From: Woeseia sp.
GTDB lineage: Bacteria; Pseudomonadota; Gammaproteobacteria; Steroidobacterales; Woeseiaceae
Length of the DNA: 21,680 nucleotides
Direction: 5' to 3'
NCBI GenBank assembly: GCA_018701055.1
Contig: JABIUH010000176.1
Coordinates: 1 to 21,680, forward strand
Position numbers and translations under genes: made by a program. Below are positions 15,197 through 21,680 of the stretch, piece by piece. Within the stretch, counting starts at the first letter, position 1, and each line of letters starts with the position of its first letter. The notes below the pieces were generated by a model. That model had not been told where the DNA came from. It searched no databases and saw only the letters and a program-made list of their open reading frames with translations.

Positions 15197-15985
15197 TCAA
15201 ACGCCTCTGATGGCACCGCCATCACAACGAATCAGGCCACCGGTCATGTAACTGGCTGCCTCGCTGCAAAGGAATGCACCTACATTGCCAAAGTCCTCAA
15301 CCGTTCCGTAACGGCCCGCCGGAATCGACGCCTGCCCTGAAGCGGAAACTTCTTCAACCGACCTGCCCGTTCTTTCTGCATCCGCAGCATCCAGTTGATT
15401 GAGTCTTTCCGTTCGAATACGCCCCGGTAACAGCATGTTTACCGTAATGCCATTAACCGCGACTTCATTTGATAGCGACTTGCTCCAACCCACCAGCGAT
15501 GACCGAATGGTATTGGACATGGCGAGATTCGATATCGGCTGAACGACACCCGACGATGCGACAGTCAATATTCGACCCCAACCTGACTGTTTCATATCAA
15601 CTAGGCAGAGATTCGAAATTTCGATGACACGCAATAACATGGTGTCGATCTGGGTTCGCCATTGATCGCTATCGGGCGTATCAACCGTTCCCGGTGGCGG
15701 GCCACCCGTATTATTCACGAGAATGTCAACGCCGCCCAATTTGGCCTGCGCTGCCGCATACAAAGTTTCTGCAGCGTCTCTATCTGACAAATCCGCTACA
15801 ACGAAACTCGCCTTTCCCGGGCCAGCCGCTGTCAGCTGATCCGCTACTGCGATGAGTTTTTCCTCGACGCGACCGCAGAGTAAGACGTGCGCGCCTTCTT
15901 CACAGAGTTTCGTGGCTATGCCAAGGCCGAGCCCTTGACTCGATGCCAGTACCAATGCGCGTTTTCCTGTTATTCCTAAGTTCAT
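15197..15985 (-). CDS. Atypical short-chain dehydrogenase/reductase lacking the catalytic Tyr-Lys pair
   Basis: Encodes 262 aa with a Rossmann fold: a variant glycine motif ASSQGLGLG (14-22), the ADLSD acidic loop, NNTGG (91-95) and the C-terminal YMTGGLIRCDGG. Aligned with FabG, the serine is kept (S144), but the YxxxK motif is replaced by SNTIR, with S157 in the Tyr position and R161 in the Lys position. A subgroup of FabG-like SDRs shows this same SN..R pattern, so it may be a family trait rather than damage. Such a protein may have another chemistry or a non-catalytic role. The start overlaps the stop of the DapA-like gene (ATGA), 15982-15985. A role in the same catabolic pathway is inferred from context. 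Confidence 0.87.
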   Translation of the reverse strand: MNLGITGKRALVLASSQGLGLGIATKLCEEGAHVLLCGRVEEKLIAVADQLTAAGPGKASFVVADLSDRDAAETLYAAAQAKLGGVDILVNNTGGPPPGTVDTPDSDQWRTQIDTMLLRVIEISNLCLVDMKQSGWGRILTVASSGVVQPISNLAMSNTIRSSLVGWSKSLSNEVAVNGITVNMLLPGRIRTERLNQLDAADAERTGRSVEEVSASGQASIPAGRYGTVEDFGNVGAFLCSEAASYMTGGLIRCDGGAIRGV

Positions 15986-16920
15986 CTCGTTAACTCTCCG
16001 AGTTTTTTTTCGACGCGACCTAAAATTCGCGTCAATTCATCTTTGTCTGTTTGATTCAATACTGGACCCGGCGCCCTAACGCGAGGAGAGGACATGGCTC
16101 CACGCCGAAACAATATCTCTTTGCGCAGAGCAAGGCCGAAGCCAGGTTGTTGTTCGTGTCTAACCAAAGGCAAGTACGCATCAAATAAGTCTTCTGCACG
16201 ATCGACCTCGCCTGCTTTATGCAATGCAACCACTTCGACCAGCATTTCAGGATACGCAAATCCCGTCATCGCACCATCAGCACCACGCGCAAGCTCCTGC
16301 GGCAAGTATAAGCCGCCATTACCCACCATGATCGAAACTCTGCGTAGCCCCTCTAGCGAGGCTTGCCGAACTCGCGACACTTTGGTCAATCCCGGGCTCT
16401 CTTCATGCTTCAACATCACGAGTTGGTCGAACTCAGCAACCATGCGATTGAAGAGCGGCACGGATATCTCCGTTCGCGTTGCTTGCGGGTAGTCCTGATA
16501 ACACACTGGGATATCGTCACCGAGTGCACCAAAAACCTGACAAAAGTAGTTGTAGACCTTTTCCTCAGTCGGCAGTCCTGCCAGTGGAGCAACCATTACA
16601 CCTGCCGCCCCTAATTCCATACTGATTTTTGAAAGGTGAGTCAGATTATTCAATCCGGCATCAGAAACGCCGACTACGACAGGCACCCTGCTGTTGACGC
16701 GAAGCATGAACCGCTCAACAAATTTCACAGCTTCTTCGGACGCCATTTTTTGCGCCTCGCCCATCATGCCAAGGATGGTAATTCCCGCAACGCCTTTTCC
16801 GATATAAAACTCGACCAGGCTATCAATGCTGTCGAAATCAATCTCGCCGGAATCAATAAACGGCGTCGCCGAAATAATGTACACACCACTCGCAGATTCG
16901 TCGAGTTTTTGAACTGTCAT
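15982..16920 (-). CDS. DapA/NanA-family lyase or aldolase
   Basis: Encodes 312 aa, a TIM-barrel of the dihydrodipicolinate synthase / N-acetylneuraminate lyase family. K171 (MLKHEE) is the Schiff-base lysine and Y141 (CYQDYP) the catalytic tyrosine. The family GTTGE motif, used by true DapA to bind the pyruvyl carboxylate, is GMMGE (51-55) here, so both threonines are lost and lysine biosynthesis is unlikely. Family members cleave or condense 2-keto acids, or deaminate and dehydrate compounds such as hydroxyproline derivatives and sugar acids. It overlaps the symporter and SDR genes by 4 nt on each side. It is probably a catabolic retro-aldolase or dehydratase of the operon's pathway; the substrate is unknown. 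Confidence 0.87.
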   Translation of the reverse strand: MTVQKLDESASGVYIISATPFIDSGEIDFDSIDSLVEFYIGKGVAGITILGMMGEAQKMASEEAVKFVERFMLRVNSRVPVVVGVSDAGLNNLTHLSKISMELGAAGVMVAPLAGLPTEEKVYNYFCQVFGALGDDIPVCYQDYPQATRTEISVPLFNRMVAEFDQLVMLKHEESPGLTKVSRVRQASLEGLRRVSIMVGNGGLYLPQELARGADGAMTGFAYPEMLVEVVALHKAGEVDRAEDLFDAYLPLVRHEQQPGFGLALRKEILFRRGAMSSPRVRAPGPVLNQTDKDELTRILGRVEKKLGELTR

Positions 16921-18350
16921 TTTGGGGAAACCTCATTGCCGTCCGAGACTACGCGAACATACTGCCTATTTTCATCGACGAGTGCAGTTGAATAACGATT
17001 CTCGCCGCCCAGATAATCTCGCATCAGGGTTAAAAAGACGCCACTCAACATGAGCAGCGCGACCAAATTTGGAATTGCGCTGGCCGCAACGGATATATTT
17101 GCCAGCGCCCATAGTTGATCGACATTAGTGACGCCGGCGAACACAACCCCTGGTAGAAAGTAGATCCACTTAAGATAGCGAAATGCCGTCTCACCAAATA
17201 AGCTAACAACCGCGGTCTCGAAATAGACGAAGAATCCGATTTGCGTTGATAAACAAAACGTCAGAATTGCCAGTGAGATAAAAGCGTTGGCGAGCGCTGG
17301 TGAATAAAATGTCGCAAAAGCGCTCAACAGCATTTCAATGCCGGTATTGCCGAGTTCCAATACGCCGGATGAAAGGATGACAAATGCCGTAATGGTGCAA
17401 ACAACGGTGGTATCGATAAATACTTCAGCCGCTCCCCATAAGCCTTGCTGGAATGGATGCGGTGTATCCGCTGCTGCATGCACCATCGGAGCCGTACCCA
17501 GTCCGGCCTCATTGGACAACATACCCCTGGCCATGCCCATCTGTATGGCCTTCATAACAGCAGCACCGGCAAAGCCACCAAGTGCCGGTGCAGGTGCAAA
17601 CGCGTACGAAAATATGTCACCGATGACGATCGGCAGTTGCTCGGCATTGGCGATCAGAATGACCAATCCGCTAAAGAGGTAGATCACCGTCATGAATGGA
17701 ACCAGCGTCGCGCAAAATCGTCCGATGCGCTGAATTCCGCCGATTGCAACTGTTGCCGTAACAACTGCCATCACACCGGTCACCAAATACGGATTAAGCC
17801 CATAGCTGGCGCTGAACGCTCTACCGACTGTGTGAGCCTGCAGAAGCGACGAGCTAAAGAAGCAATTAATTGTCACGCCAACACTGAACAACACAGCCAG
17901 AGCCTTCCAGCCGAGAGCCTTATTGATGTAGTACATCGGACCGCCATGCACATGGCCGTCTGCATCGACAGTCCGATAGTGTACGCCGAGCGTCACTTCA
18001 GCCGCTTTTGTCATCATGCCGAAGAATGCCAAAACCCACATCCAAAAAATGGCGCCGGGACCACCGATTGACAGTGCCGTGGCAACGCCTGCCATGTTCC
18101 CCATTCCCACCGTGCCGGCCAACGACGTCGCCGTTGCCTGAAATGGCGTAATACGATTCCTGTCCACTACGATTGAGCGAACAAATATGCGCCCAAAGGT
18201 CCGCCGCATGATGAACCCGAAGTGGGTGACCTGAAAAAAACCGGTGCGGACGGTCACATAAACCGATACGAGTGCGATGAAAATCATCGTGGGCGGAGCC
18301 CACAAGACATCGCTTAGCGACGTAATAGCTGTTAGGAATGAGTGATACAT
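16917..18350 (-). CDS. Sodium:alanine symporter family (AGCS) transporter
   Basis: Encodes 477 aa with about ten or eleven hydrophobic segments, at the inner membrane. AGCS signatures are clear: AGTVGMGNMAGVATALSIGG, GAIFWMWVLAFFGMMTKAAE and the middle segment ARGMLSNEAGLGTAPMVHA. Members import alanine, glycine or related small amino acids with Na+. It is the first gene of the five-gene operon, so its substrate is probably the pathway's entry compound or an intermediate; that is inference. The ATG at 18350 follows GACGAG-like sequence with only a weak Shine-Dalgarno. The promoter must lie in the 266 nt shared with the divergent PQQ dehydrogenase gene. Confidence 0.93.
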   Translation of the reverse strand: MYHSFLTAITSLSDVLWAPPTMIFIALVSVYVTVRTGFFQVTHFGFIMRRTFGRIFVRSIVVDRNRITPFQATATSLAGTVGMGNMAGVATALSIGGPGAIFWMWVLAFFGMMTKAAEVTLGVHYRTVDADGHVHGGPMYYINKALGWKALAVLFSVGVTINCFFSSSLLQAHTVGRAFSASYGLNPYLVTGVMAVVTATVAIGGIQRIGRFCATLVPFMTVIYLFSGLVILIANAEQLPIVIGDIFSYAFAPAPALGGFAGAAVMKAIQMGMARGMLSNEAGLGTAPMVHAAADTPHPFQQGLWGAAEVFIDTTVVCTITAFVILSSGVLELGNTGIEMLLSAFATFYSPALANAFISLAILTFCLSTQIGFFVYFETAVVSLFGETAFRYLKWIYFLPGVVFAGVTNVDQLWALANISVAASAIPNLVALLMLSGVFLTLMRDYLGGENRYSTALVDENRQYVRVVSDGNEVSPK

Positions 18351-18513
18351 CTTGTCTCGTTCCGGAAATTCGGTTAACGGTTATTGTTATTCTTATCCGG
18401 CTATCGCAGACACACACATCTACAGCCGCCAATGATTTGTTCACAGTGTGCCGCGCTCACTGGTCGCTATCGACTCTAACAAAATGCCTATTATTCTCCA
18501 ATGAAGCGAGCAA

Positions 18514-18542
18514 TTGACGTAAAATCGGGCCACAGGTATCTA
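18514..18542 (+). promoter_or_regulatory. Candidate sigma-70 promoter of the second PQQ dehydrogenase
   Basis: TTGACG (18514-18519) matches five of six -35 bases and is spaced 17 nt from TATCTA (18537-18542), which keeps only the TAT of the -10 box. Transcription would start near 18549, giving a leader of about 65 nt. The opposite-strand AGCS promoter should lie nearer 18360-18450, where three hexamers TTATTG, TTATTC, TTATCC (18381-18398) are the only visible pattern. Confidence 0.4.
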
Positions 18543-18551
18543 CCAACTTTC

Positions 18552-18581
18552 CGTGGGAAAACGCGCGAAAACGTAAGAAAA
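18552..18581 (+). repeat. Three tandem decamers with 10-nt phased A-tracts
   Basis: CGTGGGAAAA, CGCGCGAAAA and CGTAAGAAAA follow one another (consensus CGYNNGAAAA), and a fourth A-tract, GGGAAAAACC, appears at 18591-18600. The exact 10-nt period would put all A-tracts on one DNA face and bend it. In the predicted leader it could also present repeated RNA-binding sites. The function is unknown. Confidence 0.65.
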
Positions 18582-18616
18582 CGCCGCCGCGGGAAAAACC
18601 AGCAGGGGAGCAAAAA

Positions 18617-20668
18617 ATGAAGAACTCCGTTCGTTTTGGCGCAATTACTTTGGCACTTTGCATTGCCGCATGTTCAAGCGATGAAGGCTCGAGCACGGAT
18701 ACTGATACGGACATGGCTGTAGCGTCCGGCAGCATTAAGCCACCGCCAGGCACCGAAGGAGGTGCATGGGGATATCTAGGTGGCGACGCCGCGCACACGC
18801 GCTATTCGCCTGCCGATGAAATCAACCTGGAAAACTTCGAGGATTTGGAAGAATCCTGGGTCTGGGATGGCGCCAGTTTCGGTGCTGCTAGCGGCCGTTC
18901 AACACCGAGCTATATAAACGGCAAGTTGTATACGGTAGCGGGCCCGCGGCGCTACGTTGTCGCACTTGACCCGGCAACTGGCGAACTACTTTGGTCGTTT
19001 GGCGAACCGAAAACACCTCGCTACGAATACTCAATGCGAGCTGACTACGGCAAAGGCGTCGCCTACGCCGAAGTTGACGGCCGCGGCGTAATTTACATTT
19101 CTTCACCCGCATTTTTCCTGGCCGCACTCGATGCTGAAACCGGACAACCTTTAGAAAATTGGGGTCGACCTGTTGGCGTAGAAGGTTTCCCGGAAACCGG
19201 AATGGTGGATATGCTGACCGATTTGCTAGCGGATCTTCCGTACAGCCACGACGCGTATGAGGGAATGGATTTAAAGGACGGTTACATTACGACCTCCTCT
19301 CCGCCGATTGTCGTGAACGGTGTCGTTATCGTTGGCAATTCGCACGAACAAGGCTACTACCAATCTCGTGTTGAGAACGTACCTGGCGACATTCTTGGGT
19401 ACGACGCCCGAACGGGTGAATTCTTATGGAAGTTTCATGTCATTCCTCGTCCGGGAGAATTTGGGCACGAAACCTGGGAAAACGATGCGTGGAAATACAC
19501 CGGCGACATTTCTTCGTGGGCACCAATGGCGGCTGACGAAGAACGTGGCATCGTTTACATCCCAACAAATGGGGTCACAATTGATTACTACGGCGGCTTT
19601 CACCCAGGTGATAATCTTTATGGCACCAGCCTGATTGCACTCGACGCAAAAACCGGCGAGCGCGTTTGGCACTATCAGCTCGTTAAACACGACATCTGGA
19701 ATTACGATACGTCGACCGCGCCGGTTTTAATGGACGTCACAATTGACGGCGAAGAAGTACCCATCGTTGTACAAACCACGAAACAAAATTTCGCCTACAC
19801 ATTTAACCGTGTCACCGGCGAGCCCATCTGGCCAATCAATGACACGCCCGTTCCGGTTTCCGATGTGCCGGGCGAAAAACTTGCCGCGACGCAACCGTTT
19901 CCAACCAAACCGGCGGCCTATGGAATGCAGGGTTTGACTTACGACGACCTGGTCGATTATACGCCGGCCATGCGTGAGTCTGCGATCGAAGCGTTGAAAC
20001 ACCACAAGATCGGGCCTTTGTTTAATCCGCCCCTGCATCAAGACAACGATCAAGGTTTTCGTGCGGCGTATTGGTGCCCGGGCGACGGCGGCGGCACCAA
20101 TATTGACGGACCGAGTGTTGCGGATCCGGAAACAGGAATACTTTACGTCTCGACTCGTGCCGCATGTTCGTCACGAATTGTTGTCTCGGGCGAAGAACGC
20201 GATCCGAACATCGAAGCCCCAACTGGCGCAACATTTTCAGACTTTGCGTCACTGCGATCCGATCAGGTACGACATCCTGACGGAATACCGATGTTCAAAC
20301 CGCCTTATAGCCACATCACGGCGATCGACATGAATACAGGCGAACATCTATGGCAATTACCGATCGGCGAAACGCCAGATCGAGTCGCTAATCATCCGGA
20401 CTTACAGGACCTGGATATCCCAACCACGGGTACCGGCCGTAACGCGGCGATGTCGGTCACCAAGACCGTATTCATGTATACCAGTCAGGCAGGCGACGGC
20501 ACACCTATGCTGTTTTTCGTCGACAAAGTCACCGGCGAACCCATTGGCAGCGTCGAGATACCTGATGCTGTCAACTACGGCATGTCAACCTATGTCCACG
20601 AAGGCAAGCAATATGTCATGTTGCAGACAGGATCAAAACTGACGGCGATGGCGTTAGGCGATTTCTAA
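18617..20668 (+). CDS. PQQ-dependent dehydrogenase, lipid-anchored paralogue
   Basis: Encodes 683 aa. The N-terminus is a lipoprotein signal (MKNSVRFGAITLALCIAAC, lipidated C19) followed by an acidic Ser/Thr/Asp linker (SSTDTDTD), so the enzyme is tethered, probably to the outer membrane since no Asp follows the cysteine. The propeller starts GGDAAHTRYSPADEI. It shares with the 9119 gene the segments FGAASGRSTPSY, ENVPGDILGYDA, KHDIWNYDTSTAPVLMDV (near residue 356), TKQNFAYTF and PGEKLAATQPFPTKPAAY. No haem motif is present and, unlike its paralogue, no cytochrome gene follows. AGGGGAGC precedes the ATG. The substrate is unknown; the two copies may use the same cytochrome and differ in substrate or location. 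A hairpin and then a class III aminotransferase gene lie downstream. Confidence 0.9.
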   Translation: MKNSVRFGAITLALCIAACSSDEGSSTDTDTDMAVASGSIKPPPGTEGGAWGYLGGDAAHTRYSPADEINLENFEDLEESWVWDGASFGAASGRSTPSYINGKLYTVAGPRRYVVALDPATGELLWSFGEPKTPRYEYSMRADYGKGVAYAEVDGRGVIYISSPAFFLAALDAETGQPLENWGRPVGVEGFPETGMVDMLTDLLADLPYSHDAYEGMDLKDGYITTSSPPIVVNGVVIVGNSHEQGYYQSRVENVPGDILGYDARTGEFLWKFHVIPRPGEFGHETWENDAWKYTGDISSWAPMAADEERGIVYIPTNGVTIDYYGGFHPGDNLYGTSLIALDAKTGERVWHYQLVKHDIWNYDTSTAPVLMDVTIDGEEVPIVVQTTKQNFAYTFNRVTGEPIWPINDTPVPVSDVPGEKLAATQPFPTKPAAYGMQGLTYDDLVDYTPAMRESAIEALKHHKIGPLFNPPLHQDNDQGFRAAYWCPGDGGGTNIDGPSVADPETGILYVSTRAACSSRIVVSGEERDPNIEAPTGATFSDFASLRSDQVRHPDGIPMFKPPYSHITAIDMNTGEHLWQLPIGETPDRVANHPDLQDLDIPTTGTGRNAAMSVTKTVFMYTSQAGDGTPMLFFVDKVTGEPIGSVEIPDAVNYGMSTYVHEGKQYVMLQTGSKLTAMALGDF

Positions 20669-20685
20669 GATCCACTAAGCATAAT

Positions 20686-20712
20686 CAGGGCTCGGGGCCA
20701 GCCCGGGCCCTG
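20686..20712 (+). terminator. Hairpin after the second PQQ dehydrogenase
   Basis: CAGGGCTCGGG and CCCGGGCCCTG pair over 11 bp with one T-G wobble and a 5-nt loop. It is followed by AATTTC rather than a long T run, so termination is likely but perhaps incomplete, leaving some read-through into the aminotransferase gene. Confidence 0.5.
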
Positions 20713-20808
20713 AATTTCAGCCAACACCTCACGATGTGGCATGGTCGTATCCTTGCAACAGGCCTCATTTGATATAGTACGCGACCACCAATAAATGTTG
20801 GCAAAGCT

Positions 20809-21680
20809 ATGTCCATGTCCGCGAATACCCTTAGCGCCGAGATCCATTTCGCGCAATTAGACGAGATGCGAAAAGCCGGCGGCAGTGCGAGCTGTACTGG
20901 GCTTGCCGATGACGTCATTGCCGATTTTTTGCCCGATTACCCACTCCTCGGATTGGCAATCCAAAGCGCCTACGATCACTTCTCAAATGTCTGCGAAAGC
21001 CGCCCCGACTTCATCGCATTGAGCGAAGAAGATCAGATCGAAAAGGCACAGGAAGGCTTTACCAATTTTTACAGCGCAGATGCGATCAACCCGTACGTAG
21101 CCGCTGGAGCGGCGGGGCCCTGGGTCGTCAGCCTGAAAGGCGCCGTGGTCTATGATTGTGGTGGCTATGGAATGCTCGGTTTCGGTCACGCGCCGGAGAG
21201 CATCCTGAATGAGATGAATCAACCGCACGTCATGGCCAACATCATGACATCAAGTGTCAGCCAGATGAATTTCGTCGCTAGCCTCAGAAAGGAAATTGGC
21301 CACACAAATCCCGACAGCGTTCCCTACGCCAACTTCATTTGTCTCAATAGCGGCTCGGAATCGACGTCGATGGCAGCTCGCATTGTCGATATTAATACGA
21401 AAACGATGACCGATCCGGGCGCTCGATATGATAATTGCGAAGTTAGGGGCCTGACCCTAAAGGGCAGTTTTCACGGCCGCACCGATCGGCCAGCCCAGTA
21501 CACAGATTCAACGCGAGGGAATTATGAAGAACATCTCGCCTCATATCGCGACACGCAGTTCTTGCACACCGTCGAACCTAACAATATCGAGTCTTTGGAG
21601 GCCGCATTCACAGCAGCGGAACGTGACGGTGAATTTATCGAGGCGTTTTTCATGGAACCCGTCATGGGTGAAGGTAACCC
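20809..21680 (+). CDS. Class III aminotransferase, N-terminal part (cut by the window edge)
   Basis: The frame is open from ATG 20809 to the end, about 290 codons. Class III (ornithine/omega-transaminase) hallmarks are visible: VVYDCGGYGMLGFGHAPESI, with the usual D-x-x-G-G-x-G-x-x-x-x-GH pattern; the cofactor-phosphate loop NSGSESTSMAARI; FHGRTDRPAQYTD; and MEPVMGEGNP, where the next strand with the conserved Asp should begin. The PLP lysine lies beyond the window. The family transfers amino groups from omega-amino acids, amines or lysine to a keto acid in the cytosol. ATG 20815 is a second start choice. A -10-like TATAGT lies at 20773-20778 without a good -35. The position suggests the same catabolic locus; the exact substrate is unknown. 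Confidence 0.88.
   Translation, partial: MSMSANTLSAEIHFAQLDEMRKAGGSASCTGLADDVIADFLPDYPLLGLAIQSAYDHFSNVCESRPDFIALSEEDQIEKAQEGFTNFYSADAINPYVAAGAAGPWVVSLKGAVVYDCGGYGMLGFGHAPESILNEMNQPHVMANIMTSSVSQMNFVASLRKEIGHTNPDSVPYANFICLNSGSESTSMAARIVDINTKTMTDPGARYDNCEVRGLTLKGSFHGRTDRPAQYTDSTRGNYEEHLASYRDTQFLHTVEPNNIESLEAAFTAAERDGEFIEAFFMEPVMGEGN

Noticed and set aside
15982..16920. Assignment as lysine-biosynthetic DapA
   Set aside because: The GTTGE threonines needed for pyruvate binding are absent and the operon is catabolic in content.
17445..18071. 208-codon plus-strand frame opposite the AGCS transporter
   Set aside because: It is rich in Cys, His and Arg, as expected for the antisense of a membrane-protein gene, and has no start signal or domain.
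18381..18398. TTATTG-TTATTC-TTATCC hexamers as a regulator array or short CRISPR-like repeat
   Set aside because: The units are imperfect and AT-rich with no spacers; at most they are part of the AGCS promoter region.
20753..20778. Promoter TTGCAA...TATAGT before the class III aminotransferase
   Set aside because: The spacing is 14 nt, too short for a normal sigma-70 promoter; only the -10-like box is noted.

Overview
The window reads as chromosome from a heterotrophic, Gram-negative proteobacterium, most likely a free-living (perhaps marine or sediment) gammaproteobacterium. The support is indirect: lipoprotein, Sec and Tat signal peptides, PQQ-dependent periplasmic dehydrogenases with a c-type cytochrome, a DUF3014 protein and a proteobacterial-type mtnBCD set. 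Taxonomy is inferred from gene content only. I see no rRNA, tRNA, CRISPR array, insertion sequence or phage gene.

Layout. (1) 54-4081, minus strand: a DUF3014 membrane-anchored protein, an exported M28B zinc peptidase and a secreted TPR protein; the last two overlap by 4 nt. (2) 4267-8101, plus strand: a tight five-gene operon with a DUF885-like lipoprotein, a LysE/RhtB exporter and the methionine-salvage enzymes MtnB, MtnC and MtnD. (3) 8106-8958, minus strand: a decaying patch with a lone winged-helix regulator domain and a small secreted-protein gene that reads through only if three 1-nt frameshifts are undone. (4) 9119-13063, plus strand: a PQQ dehydrogenase, a monoheme cytochrome c and a MalY/PatB-like PLP enzyme with a twin-arginine signal, closed by a strong terminator lying inside the next (convergent) gene. 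(5) 13060-18350, minus strand: a five-gene overlapping operon of an AGCS sodium symporter, a DapA/NanA-family lyase, an SDR lacking the catalytic Tyr/Lys, a hydantoinase/dihydropyrimidinase and an Asp/Glu/hydantoin racemase. (6) 18617-21680, plus strand: a second PQQ dehydrogenase, close paralogue of the first but lipid-anchored, then the first ~290 codons of a class III aminotransferase running off the window.

How it may work together (inference): regions 4-6 look like one catabolic locus for a nitrogenous compound. Its oxidation would start in the periplasm (two PQQ dehydrogenases, cytochrome c, exported PLP enzyme). Uptake would go through the sodium symporter, and ring opening, racemisation, C-C cleavage and transamination would follow in the cytosol. 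The substrate cannot be named from sequence. No carbamoylase lies in the window, and two core enzymes of the operon deviate at active-site positions, so a textbook hydantoin route should not be assumed.
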